DNA of 64,000 nt from Streptomyces sp. NBC_00190 (GTDB lineage Bacteria > Actinomycetota > Actinomycetes > Streptomycetales > Streptomycetaceae): positions 5,766,001 through 5,830,000 of the forward strand of contig NZ_CP108131.1 in NCBI RefSeq assembly GCF_036203305.1, in the 5' to 3' direction. Made by a program: the position numbers and the translations under genes. Positions 1-7,400 of the stretch are shown here, piece after piece; positions within the stretch are counted from its first letter, which is position 1; every line of letters starts with the position of its first letter. The notes below the pieces were generated by a model that worked only from the letters and a program-made list of their open reading frames with translations, made no database searches and was not told where the DNA came from.

Positions 1-1
1 G

Positions 2-466
2 CGTGCCTGGGCCTGGGCGGCGTTCGCCGTCGCCATGATCACGGACATCTTCGACGGGCACCTGGCCCGGACGTACAACCTGGTCACGGACTTCGGCAAG
101 ATCGCCGACCCCATCGCCGACAAGGCGATCATGGGATCCGCGCTGATCTGCCTCTCCTGGCTGGGCGACCTGCCCTGGTGGGTGACGGGGCTGATCCTCG
201 GGCGCGAGCTCGGGATCACGCTCATGCGCTTCTGGGTGATCCGCTACGGAGTGATCCCGGCCAGCCGGGGCGGCAAGCTCAAGACCCTGGCGCAGGGAAC
301 GGCCGTGGGCATGTACGTGCTCGCGCTGACCGGCGCGCTGGCGACCATGCGCTTCTGGGTGATGGCGCTCGCCGTCGTGCTGACCGTCGTCACCGGTTTG
401 GACTACATCCGGCAGGCGGTCGTACTGCGTCGCCAGGGTCTCGCCGCGGAGCGGGCCGCGACGTGA
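2..466 (+). CDS. pgsA: CDP-alcohol phosphatidyltransferase (PgsA-type), 5' truncated
   Basis: The window opens inside this gene; about 154 C-terminal codons are present. They contain the CDP-alcohol phosphotransferase signature DIFDGHLAR followed by G-x3-D-x3-D (GKIADPIAD), the metal and CDP-lipid binding site of this membrane family, and then several hydrophobic helices (around LICLSWLGDLPWWVTGLIL and VLALTGALATMRFWVMALAVVL). The family joins CDP-diacylglycerol to glycerol-3-phosphate (phosphatidylglycerophosphate synthase) or to a related alcohol. The position directly before cinA and clgR matches the actinobacterial pgsA-cinA-clgR order. The exact alcohol substrate cannot be decided from this fragment. 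Confidence 0.85.
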   Translation, partial: RAWAWAAFAVAMITDIFDGHLARTYNLVTDFGKIADPIADKAIMGSALICLSWLGDLPWWVTGLILGRELGITLMRFWVIRYGVIPASRGGKLKTLAQGTAVGMYVLALTGALATMRFWVMALAVVLTVVTGLDYIRQAVVLRRQGLAAERAAT

Positions 467-490
467 CAGACGCGGCGGGGGAATCTTCCT

Positions 491-1021
491 GTGGCTGAGG
501 GTGGAGCCGGAACGGCGGCCGCGGCCACGGAGGTGCTGCGGTTGCTCACGGAGAGTGGCCAGACCCTCGCCGTCGCCGAATCGCTGACGGGCGGCATGGT
601 GGCCGCGGAGCTCACCGCGGTCCCCGGGGCCTCGCGGTCCTTCCGCGGCTCGGTCACGGCGTACGCCACGGAGCTCAAGCACCGGGTCCTCGGGGTGGAC
701 GCCGGGCTGCTGGCCGCCGAAGGTGCGGTGAACGCCCAGGTCGCGGCGGAGATGGCGGCCGGGGTGCGGCGCGTGATGGGCGCTTCGTGGGGGATTGCGA
801 CGACGGGAGTGGCCGGCCCGGACCCGCAGGACGGGCAGCCGGTCGGCACGGTTTTCGTCGCCGTGGAGGGCCCGGGGGGCAGGAAAACGGCCCGGCTGAG
901 GTTGAACGGCTCCCGTGCGGAAATCCGTAGGGAGAGTGCACGGACAGTGCTCGAACTGCTCTCAGGCCAACTTCGTGAGAATGCGCGGGGGCAGGATACG
1001 GAACACAACGGGGGGATTTGA
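491..1021 (+). CDS. cinA: CinA C-terminal domain protein (nicotinamide-nucleotide amidohydrolase)
   Basis: A protein of 176 residues made only of the CinA C-terminal (PncC) domain. Visible signatures are LAVAESLTGGMVAAEL near the N-terminus, the VTAYATELKHRVLGV block and TTGVAGPDPQDGQPVGTVFVAV. The family deamidates nicotinamide mononucleotide to nicotinate mononucleotide in pyridine nucleotide recycling. It lacks the N-terminal molybdopterin-binding-like domain of full CinA, as is usual in actinobacteria. The GTG start lies 24 bases after the pgsA stop, so the two genes are probably co-transcribed, with clgR 109 bases downstream. Confidence 0.85.
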   Translation: MAEGGAGTAAAATEVLRLLTESGQTLAVAESLTGGMVAAELTAVPGASRSFRGSVTAYATELKHRVLGVDAGLLAAEGAVNAQVAAEMAAGVRRVMGASWGIATTGVAGPDPQDGQPVGTVFVAVEGPGGRKTARLRLNGSRAEIRRESARTVLELLSGQLRENARGQDTEHNGGI

Positions 1022-1130
1022 TGTTTGCAGCCCTGAGTGAACACGACATCGCTCCCCGCACGGCCGCGGCGCGAGGCGGTACGGTGGGGCGTGAAGGATG
1101 CGGCTACACGGTCAGAGGAGGGAGCCACCG

Positions 1131-1508
1131 ATGATTCTGCTCCGTCGCCTGCTGGGTGACGTGCTGCGTCGGCAGCGCCAGCGCCAGGGCCGTACTCTGC
1201 GCGAAGTCTCCTCGTCGGCCCGAGTTTCGCTCGGCTATCTCTCCGAGGTGGAGCGGGGGCAGAAGGAGGCATCCTCCGAGCTGCTCTCCGCGATCTGCGA
1301 CGCGTTGGACGTACGGATGTCCGAGCTGATGCGCGAAGTCAGTGATGAACTGTCGCTGGCCGAGCTGGCACAGTCGGCCGCGGCAAGCGAACCGGTCAGT
1401 GTGCCGGTCCGCCCGATGCTCAATTCGGTTTCCATGACTTCGGTCGCGGGACCGGAGCGGGTGACCATCAAGGCGCCTGCGGAAGCGGTGAATGTCGTAG
1501 CCGCGTGA
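1131..1508 (+). CDS. clgR: XRE-family transcriptional activator ClgR
   Basis: A small regulator of 125 residues with a Cro/C1-type helix-turn-helix over residues 8-65 ([20 protein letters not shown]). The ATG at 1131 has a good Shine-Dalgarno (GAGGAGGGAG) in front; an upstream ATG at 1098 lacks one and would only add a short basic tail. ClgR activates clpP and other protease genes in Streptomyces and Corynebacterium and is itself degraded by ClpP, for which a C-terminal Ala-Ala is needed. The protein here ends in VNVVAA, so that degradation signal is present. The downstream perfect hairpin ends the transcript. Confidence 0.9.
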   Translation: MILLRRLLGDVLRRQRQRQGRTLREVSSSARVSLGYLSEVERGQKEASSELLSAICDALDVRMSELMREVSDELSLAELAQSAAASEPVSVPVRPMLNSVSMTSVAGPERVTIKAPAEAVNVVAA

Positions 1509-1536
1509 GCGAGCACGTGAGCGTGTGAGTGTGGCC

Positions 1537-1575
1537 GGAGCCCCGGCCGGTGCGTGAAGCACCGGCCGGGGCTCC
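1537..1575 (+). terminator. Intrinsic terminator of the pgsA-cinA-clgR unit
   Basis: A perfect 17-bp inverted repeat (GGAGCCCCGGCCGGTGC and its complement) with a 5-base loop GTGAA, 28 bases after the clgR stop. There is no U-tract, as is common in Streptomyces. Confidence 0.75.
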
Positions 1576-1651
1576 CGGCCGTTCTGGGTGCGGCGGCGGG
1601 AGGGGTGCGGGAGGATGGGGCCGTCCGGGTCCCGGCCCCAGGGAGGTAGCC

Positions 1652-1912
1652 GTGCGGCGGTTACTGCGCACGCCTGTGGCTTCGGCCCTGGCGCTGGCGG
1701 TGGGGGTGTTGTGGTGGTGGGCCGTGCTGCGGCTGCTCCTGGCGCCTGCGGAGTCCGGGCCCGTGGAGGGCGCGGTGGCGGTGGGCGGGTGGGGGCTGGG
1801 GCTGCTGCCGGTGCACTGTGTCCCGTGCCCGGTGCGCAAGGCCGCCGGGGCGACCAGGGCTACCAGGGCATCGACACTCCGCCGTTCGGGCGAAGGATCT
1901 GGCCCGTCATGA
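1652..1912 (+). CDS. Small hypothetical membrane protein
   Basis: A frame of 86 codons with a good ribosome binding site (GGGAGGT) before the GTG at 1652. Residues 8-32 form one strong membrane helix (SALALAVGVLWWWAVLRLLLA) and a second weak hydrophobic patch follows (GGWGLGLLPVHCVPC). The basic, low-complexity C-terminus overlaps the 3' end of the convergent dehydrogenase gene by 53 bases. I do not recognise a family. The binding site and the single helix make it a plausible gene, but the tail could be an artefact of the overlap. Confidence 0.5.
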   Translation: MRRLLRTPVASALALAVGVLWWWAVLRLLLAPAESGPVEGAVAVGGWGLGLLPVHCVPCPVRKAAGATRATRASTLRRSGEGSGPS

Positions 1913-2627
1913 AGGACGAGGCGTCCGAGGCCAGGTAGAGCACGGCCCGGGCGACGTCCTCGGGTTCGCCGACCCGGCGCAGCGGGGACATGCGGATCAT
2001 CATCGCCTCGGTCTGTTCCTGGACCTCGGGTGCGTGGCGGCCGGTCATCGGGGTACGGATCCACCCGGGGGCGACGGCGTTGACGCGGATGCCGTGCGGG
2101 CCGGCCTCGGTGGCGAGCGTCTTGGTCAGCTGGACGACGGCTGCCTTGGCCGCGCTGTAGCAGAGCAGGCCGGGCTGGGCGGCGTCCACGGCTCCGGAGG
2201 CCATCGTGACGATCGAGCCGGGGCGCCCCGCCTCGATCATGGATCGCGCGGCCTCCTGGCATGTGCGCAGGACTCCCTTGAAGTTGATGTCCAGGATCCG
2301 GTCGAGGTCCTCGTCGGAGGTCTCCAGGACGCTGCTGGTGTGCATGACCCCGGCGATGGCGGCGGCGACGTCGAGCGGGCCGGCGGCGGTGACGGCGGCC
2401 CGCAGGGCCGCCCGGTCGGTGACGTCGAGCGGGTGGACGGTGGCGGCGCCGTGGCCCGCCTTGCCGACGAGGGCTGCCGTCTCGGCGAGGCCCTGTTCGT
2501 CGCGGTCCGCGCAGTGCACGTGCGCGCCCGCCCCGGCGAGGAGGACGGCGGTGGCGCGGCCGATGCCGCTGGCGGCGCCGGTTATCAGGGCGGTGCGGCC
2601 GGTGAGGTCGTACGAGGCTGTGGGCAT
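1860..2627 (-). CDS. Short-chain dehydrogenase/reductase (SDR)
   Basis: A classical SDR of 255 residues. It has the NAD(P) motif TGAASGIGRA near the N-terminus, the acidic residue after beta-2 (CADRDE), which suggests NAD(H) preference, the catalytic serine in VTMASGAVDA and the YSAAKAA active-site motif, then the VNAVAPGWIRTPM segment. The substrate cannot be told from sequence. I chose ATG 2627 over the TTG at 2663 because the longer form would translate through a palindromic operator-like site (2650-2662) that better fits a promoter. It ends 53 bases inside the convergent small membrane gene. Confidence 0.85.
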   Translation of the reverse strand: MPTASYDLTGRTALITGAASGIGRATAVLLAGAGAHVHCADRDEQGLAETAALVGKAGHGAATVHPLDVTDRAALRAAVTAAGPLDVAAAIAGVMHTSSVLETSDEDLDRILDINFKGVLRTCQEAARSMIEAGRPGSIVTMASGAVDAAQPGLLCYSAAKAAVVQLTKTLATEAGPHGIRVNAVAPGWIRTPMTGRHAPEVQEQTEAMMIRMSPLRRVGEPEDVARAVLYLASDASSFMTGQILRPNGGVSMPW

Positions 2628-2649
2628 GCCGGGACCGTACGAGCAGATC

Positions 2650-2662
2650 TGACGGTCCGTCA
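2650..2662. promoter_or_regulatory. Palindromic operator-like site before the SDR gene
   Basis: TGACGGTCCGTCA is a perfect 13-base palindrome about a central T/A, 22 bases upstream of the SDR ATG and overlapping the end of the nei coding strand spacing. Sites of the form TGACGG-n-CCGTCA are typical TetR-family operators in actinobacteria. No TetR gene is in the window, so the regulator would act from elsewhere. Confidence 0.5.
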
Positions 2663-2663
2663 A

Positions 2664-3458
2664 CTAGCCTGTCGGGCCGGATTGGCAGCGGGGGCACCAG
2701 TACGTGGGGCGGCCGTCCTGGGGGGCCTCGCGGATCGGGGTGCCGCAGCGCAGGCAGGGCCGGTGGGCGCGGCCGTAGACGAAGAGGTCCTGGCCGGGGC
2801 GGCGGCTGCCGGTGGTGTTGCGGGGGCCCGGCCGCTCGCCGGTGTTCGCGGACAGCAGGCGGTGGGCCGCGGCGGCGAGGCGGGGGAGGGCGGTCTCGGG
2901 CAGGGCGCCGACCGGGGTCCAGGGGGTGACCTGGGCCAGGAAGCAGAGCTCGGCCTTGTAGATGTTGCCGATCCCGGCGAGGTTGCGCTGGTCGAGCAGG
3001 GCCTCGCCGAGGGGGCGCTCGGGGGCGGCGAGGAGGTTGGCGGCGGCCCGGTCGGCGTCCCAGTCGGGGCCGAGGAGGTCGGGCCCGAGGTGGCCCACCG
3101 CCTGGTCCTCATCGGCGGTGCGGATGAGCTCCAGGACGGGGAGGCGGTAGCCGACCGCGGTGTGGTCGGCGGTGCCGAGGATCGCCCGGATCTCGTGGGC
3201 GGGGCCGCCGTGCCACTTCGCGCCCGCGGGGAAGACGTGCCAGGCGCCGTCCATGCGCAGGTGGCTGTGGAGGGTGAGCCCGCCTTCGAAGCGGGCCAGG
3301 AGGTGTTTGCCGCGAGGGGTGACGTCGAGGGTGGTGCGGCCGGTGAGGTCGGCGGTGGCGAAGCGGGGGACGCGCAGGTCGCAGCGTGTGAGTTCCCGGC
3401 CGGCCAGGGCGGTGTGGAGGCGGGTGGCCGCGCGCCGGATGCTGTCACCTTCGGGCAT
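2664..3458 (-). CDS. nei: Fpg/Nei-family DNA glycosylase (endonuclease VIII-like)
   Basis: A protein of 264 residues. It starts MPEGDS, the Nei form of the N-terminus, where Pro2 is the Schiff-base nucleophile and Glu3 the acid. It ends with the H2TH region (LLDQRNLAGIGNIYKAELCFLAQ) and a C-terminal zinc finger with paired cysteines (CLRCG and CPRC). Enzymes of this kind cut out oxidised pyrimidines and nick the strand. It lies a short way downstream of lhr on the same strand; a nei-lhr pair is also known in mycobacteria. Here a lipoprotein gene sits between them. Confidence 0.88.
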   Translation of the reverse strand: MPEGDSIRRAATRLHTALAGRELTRCDLRVPRFATADLTGRTTLDVTPRGKHLLARFEGGLTLHSHLRMDGAWHVFPAGAKWHGGPAHEIRAILGTADHTAVGYRLPVLELIRTADEDQAVGHLGPDLLGPDWDADRAAANLLAAPERPLGEALLDQRNLAGIGNIYKAELCFLAQVTPWTPVGALPETALPRLAAAAHRLLSANTGERPGPRNTTGSRRPGQDLFVYGRAHRPCLRCGTPIREAPQDGRPTYWCPRCQSGPTG

Positions 3459-3473
3459 GGCCCCATTGTCACC

Positions 3474-3513
3474 CTGCGGGGCTGCGGGGCTGCGGGGCTG
3501 CGGGGCTGCGGGG
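3474..3513. repeat. Five tandem copies of CTGCGGGG
   Basis: Five exact 8-base copies (CTGCGGGG) lie in the nei leader between nei and the lipoprotein gene. The repeat is outside coding sequence, so copy number could change freely by slippage. Confidence 0.85.
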
Positions 3514-3529
3514 CCGTGGGGGCCGTACG

Positions 3530-3571
3530 GGACGAGCCCCCGCGGCGGGGTGCCGTCGCGGGGGCTCGTCC
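3530..3571 (-). terminator. Intrinsic terminator after the lipoprotein gene
   Basis: A 14-bp perfect stem (GGACGAGCCCCCGC with its complement) and 14-base loop, 41 bases past the lipoprotein stop on the minus strand. It separates that gene from nei. Confidence 0.7.
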
Positions 3572-3612
3572 GGGTGTGCCTTCAGGTGGAGCGCAGGGCG
3601 GGGTGGCCGCTG

Positions 3613-4305
3613 CTACTTCCAGACGAGGCCCTTGTTGTTGCTCAGCGAGTTGTACGGCTCGCCCCAGTACTCGGCCGCGGAGACCTTCGTCTGGGCCGAC
3701 GGGGCCAGGGCCACCGCGCAGCTGGTCTGCGTCTGGCCGTTGGTGAAGCCCTTCGGCAGCGATTCGTTCGGGCACTTCTCGAACTTGCCGATGACCGACA
3801 GGCCCTGGGCCTCGCTGCCGTCGCCGAGCAGGCCCTTGATGTGGCCCACCGAGGAGAACGACAGGTCCGTCGTGCCGGTGTTCTTGACCGTGTAGCGGAT
3901 GTAGTACGGAACCTTCCCGCTGACCTTGTCGCCGAGCTTCATCGCGTCCAGGTCCGAGAGGGTGCCCTGCTCGATCGCGGTGACGGTGATGGCGATCTGG
4001 CCGCCCTTGTTGCTCCCGTAGCTGAACGGGACCGTCGCGGCCTCGCCGAGCTTGAAGGTCTGGCCGGACTTGGCCGTGCCCGCCGCACCGGCGGGGGCGT
4101 CACCGTAACCACCGGCCGACGGGCTGCCCGAGGTGCTCGGCTGGGCCGGCTGCGAGGGCTGGGCGGACGGGGCCGAAGAGGCCGGAGCGGACGGCTGCGC
4201 CGGGAGCTCCTCGTTGCCGCTCTTGCAGCCGGTGAGGGCCAGGGTTCCGGCGACCGCCAGGCCGACCGCGCCCAGGGTGGTTTTGCGCATGCTGATGGTG
4301 CTCAC
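3613..4305 (-). CDS. Secreted lipoprotein, DUF4352-like
   Basis: A protein of 230 residues with a lipoprotein signal: basic MRKTT, hydrophobic core and lipobox LTGC at about residues 24-27. A Ser/Pro/Ala-rich linker follows (about residues 35-65), then a globular domain of beta character (QIAITVTAIEQG, YYIRYTVKNTGTTDLSF) resembling the immunoglobulin-like DUF4352 fold often found in actinobacterial lipoproteins. Function unknown. The GTG at 4305 follows GGGGGAGAAGAAA, a strong binding site; ATG 4290 is an alternative. It stands alone, with a terminator downstream and lhr in the same direction upstream. Confidence 0.75.
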   Translation of the reverse strand: MSTISMRKTTLGAVGLAVAGTLALTGCKSGNEELPAQPSAPASSAPSAQPSQPAQPSTSGSPSAGGYGDAPAGAAGTAKSGQTFKLGEAATVPFSYGSNKGGQIAITVTAIEQGTLSDLDAMKLGDKVSGKVPYYIRYTVKNTGTTDLSFSSVGHIKGLLGDGSEAQGLSVIGKFEKCPNESLPKGFTNGQTQTSCAVALAPSAQTKVSAAEYWGEPYNSLSNNKGLVWK

Positions 4306-4461
4306 TTTTCTTCTCCCCCATGACTACGCATCGTCCAGCGCGATGCCTGTGATCATCTTGATAAAGCATGAATAAGGATCACTGCCAGCTGAGTCGGGGG
4401 CGGCAGCCGTTTCGTGACATGCCCAAGACATAAGTGGCTCAGTCGAGACCGTACGGAGCCA

Positions 4462-7400
4462 TCAGGAGCGCAGGCGCAGACCTCTCGGGGTGGCGTGGAA
4501 ACCGGCCGCCTCCAGGGCGCCGCCCAGGGGCGAGATCAGGGCCGCGGCAGTGTTGATCCGTTCCACCGTGAGGGCCGGGAGGGTGCCCGTGCGGGAGGCT
4601 GTGGCGAGGGCTTCGACGGCCGCGGTGAGGCGCGGGTCGCCGGGGTCCGGCCAGGCCAGGAGGGTCTTGCCGCCGCGCTCCAGATACAGGGTGAGCTCGC
4701 CGTCGACCAGGACCACCAGGGAGCCCGCCTTGCGGCCGGGCTTGTGGGTGGCTCCGCCCGGCGGCTCCGGCCAGGGCAGCGCCGCGCCGTACGCGTTCGC
4801 CGGATCGGCGGCGGCCAGCACCACCGCCGCCAGCGGGGGCGGGGTCCGCTCGGCGGCCCGCAGGCGGTCCACCGCGCCGTCCATCGCGAACTGGGCCGCG
4901 CCGAGCCCCTCGACCACATAGCCCCGGCGGGCCTGGCCGCTGTCCTCGAAGGCCGACAGGACGCGGTAGACCGCGCTGAAGCCGCCTTCCACCCCTTCCG
5001 CCGCGACCGCGCCCCGGGTCACCACCCCGTGCCGGTCCAGCAAGGTGCGGGCCAGGGCATGGGCCCGGTGGGTCGGGTCGGGGGCTTGCGAGGGCAGGAG
5101 CGACCAGCGGCCCGAGACCGTGGGCGGGCCGGTACGGGACACGGTCGCGCTGAGCGTGCCGTACCGCCCGCGCGGGACCGTCCGCCGGGCCCGGTGGGCC
5201 GTCGAGCCGGCGGTGCGGCCCGAGCCCAGCAGGGCCCGCAGGGGGCTCAGGGTGTCGTTCGTGAGCCGGCCCGACCAGGCGAGGTCCCACACCGCCTCGG
5301 AGAGCGCGACATCGGACACCTCGGGGAACGCCGCGCGGACCGCCTCGGCGATCTGGCGGAAGAACAGGCCGTACCCGCCCGACAGCCGGTCGAGGACCGC
5401 CTGGTGGAGAGGGGTCAGCTCCAGGGGGTGCGGCGGGGGCAGGAGCAGCGGGGCCGTGTCCGCCAGGTAGAGGGAGATCCAGCCGTCCTTGCCCGGGAGC
5501 GCGCCGGCGCCCGCCCAGACCACCTCGCCCGCGGTGGTCAGCTCGTCCAGCAGTCCGGGGGAGTAGCCGCTCACCCGGGACGGGAGGATCAGACGTTCCA
5601 GCGCGGAGGCCGGGACCGGGGCGCCCTGCAGCTGCTCGACCGCCCGGGCCAGGCCGTCGATGCCGCGCAGGGCTCCGCCCAGGTGCTGCCACTGCGGGAG
5701 GAAGGTGGCCAGCGAGGTCGGCGGGACCGGTTCCAGTTCCTGGCGCAGCGCGGCCAGCGAACGGCGCCGGAGCCTGCGCAGCACCGTCGCGTCGCACCAC
5801 TCCTGGCCGATGCCCGCCGGGTGGAACTCGCCCTGGACCACCCGCCCGGCCGCGGCGAGCCGGTGCAGGGCGCCCTCGGTGACCGCCGGGCCGAGGCCGA
5901 AGCGGGTCGCGACGGCGGCCGTGGTGAACGGCCCGTGGGTGCGGGCGTACCGGGCCAGCAGATCGCCCAGCGGGTCCTTGACCGGCTCGGTGAACGCCTC
6001 CGGGACGCCGACCGGCAGCGCCGTGCCCAGTGCGTCCCGCAGCCGGCCGGCGTCCTCGATCGCCGCCCAGTGGTCGGTGCCGCCGATCCGGACCTGGATG
6101 GCGCGGCGGGCCGATGCCAGCTCCCGCGCCCAGGCCGGATCGGCCCCGCGCTCGGCCAGCTGGTCCTGCGTCAACGGGCCCAGCAGGCGCAGCAGGTCGG
6201 CCACCGATTCGGGGTCCTTGGCCCGCCGGTCCTCGGTGAGCCACTGGAGCTCCCGCTCCAGCTCCTCCAGTACCTGCGCGTCGAGCAGTTCGCGCAGCTC
6301 CGCCTGACCGAGCAGCTCGGCCAGCAGGCGCGAGTCCAGCGACAGCGCGGCCGCCCTGCGCTCGGCCAGGGGCGAGTCGCCCTCGTAGAGGAACTGGGCG
6401 ACGTACCCGAAGAGCAACGAGCGGGCGAAGGGGGAAGGTTCGGGGGTGGTGACCTCGACCAGGCGGACGCGGCGTGCCTCGATGTCCCCCATCAGCTCGG
6501 TCAGGCCGGGCACGTCGAAGACGTCCTGGAGGCACTCGCGTACGGCCTCCAGCACGATCGGGAAGGAGCCGAACTCCGAGGCCACCTGGAGCAGCTGGGA
6601 GGCGCGCTGACGCTGCTGCCACAGCGGGGTGCGCTTGCCCGGACTGCGCCGGGGCAGTAGCAGCGCGCGGGCCGCGCACTCGCGGAAGCGGGAGGCGAAC
6701 AGCGCCGAGCCGCCGACCTGTTCGGTGACGACCTGGTTGATGTCACCGTGGTCGAAGGCGACATCGGCCGCGCCCAACGGGGCCTGCTCGTCGTCGAACT
6801 CGAAGCCCGCGGGACGTGACGGGTCGTGGTCCAGGAGGTCCATGGACAGCAGGTCGGCGTCGGGGAGGCGGAGCACGATCCCGTCGTCGGCGTGCATCAC
6901 CTGCGCGTCCATGCCGTACTTCTCCGCGAGGCGGGCGCTCAGCGCCAGCGCCCACGGGGCGTGCACCTGCGCGCCGAAGGGAGAGTGGACGACCACCCGC
7001 CAGTCGCCGAGCTCGTCGCGGAAGCGCTCGACCACGATGGTCCGGTCGTCCGGCACGTGGCCGCAGGCCTCGCGCTGCTCGGCGAGGTACGCCAGGACGT
7101 TCTCGGCGGCCCAGGCGTCCAGGCCGGCGGCCAGCAGCCGTAGCCGGGCGTCCTCCTCGGTGAGGCCGCCCAGCTCGCGCAGGAACGCGCCGACCGCGCG
7201 GCCCAGTTCGAGGGGGCGGCCCAGCTGGTCGCCCTTCCAGAACGGCAGCCGGCCGGGCACGCCGGGCGCCGGGGTGACCAGGACGCGGTCGCGGGTGATG
7301 TCCTCGATCCGCCAGGAGGTGGTGCCCAGGGTGAAGACGTCCCCGACGCGCGACTCGTAGACCATCTCCTCGTCGAGCTCGCCGACGCGGCCGCCGCCCT

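Noticed and set aside
1022..1130. ClgR autoregulatory site (CGC-N5-GCG type) before clgR
   Set aside because: Only CGCTCCCCGCA was seen, too weak to separate from chance in GC-rich DNA.
4414..6660. A plus-strand frame of about 748 codons
   Set aside because: Antisense to lhr; Arg/Gly-rich product without recognisable features.
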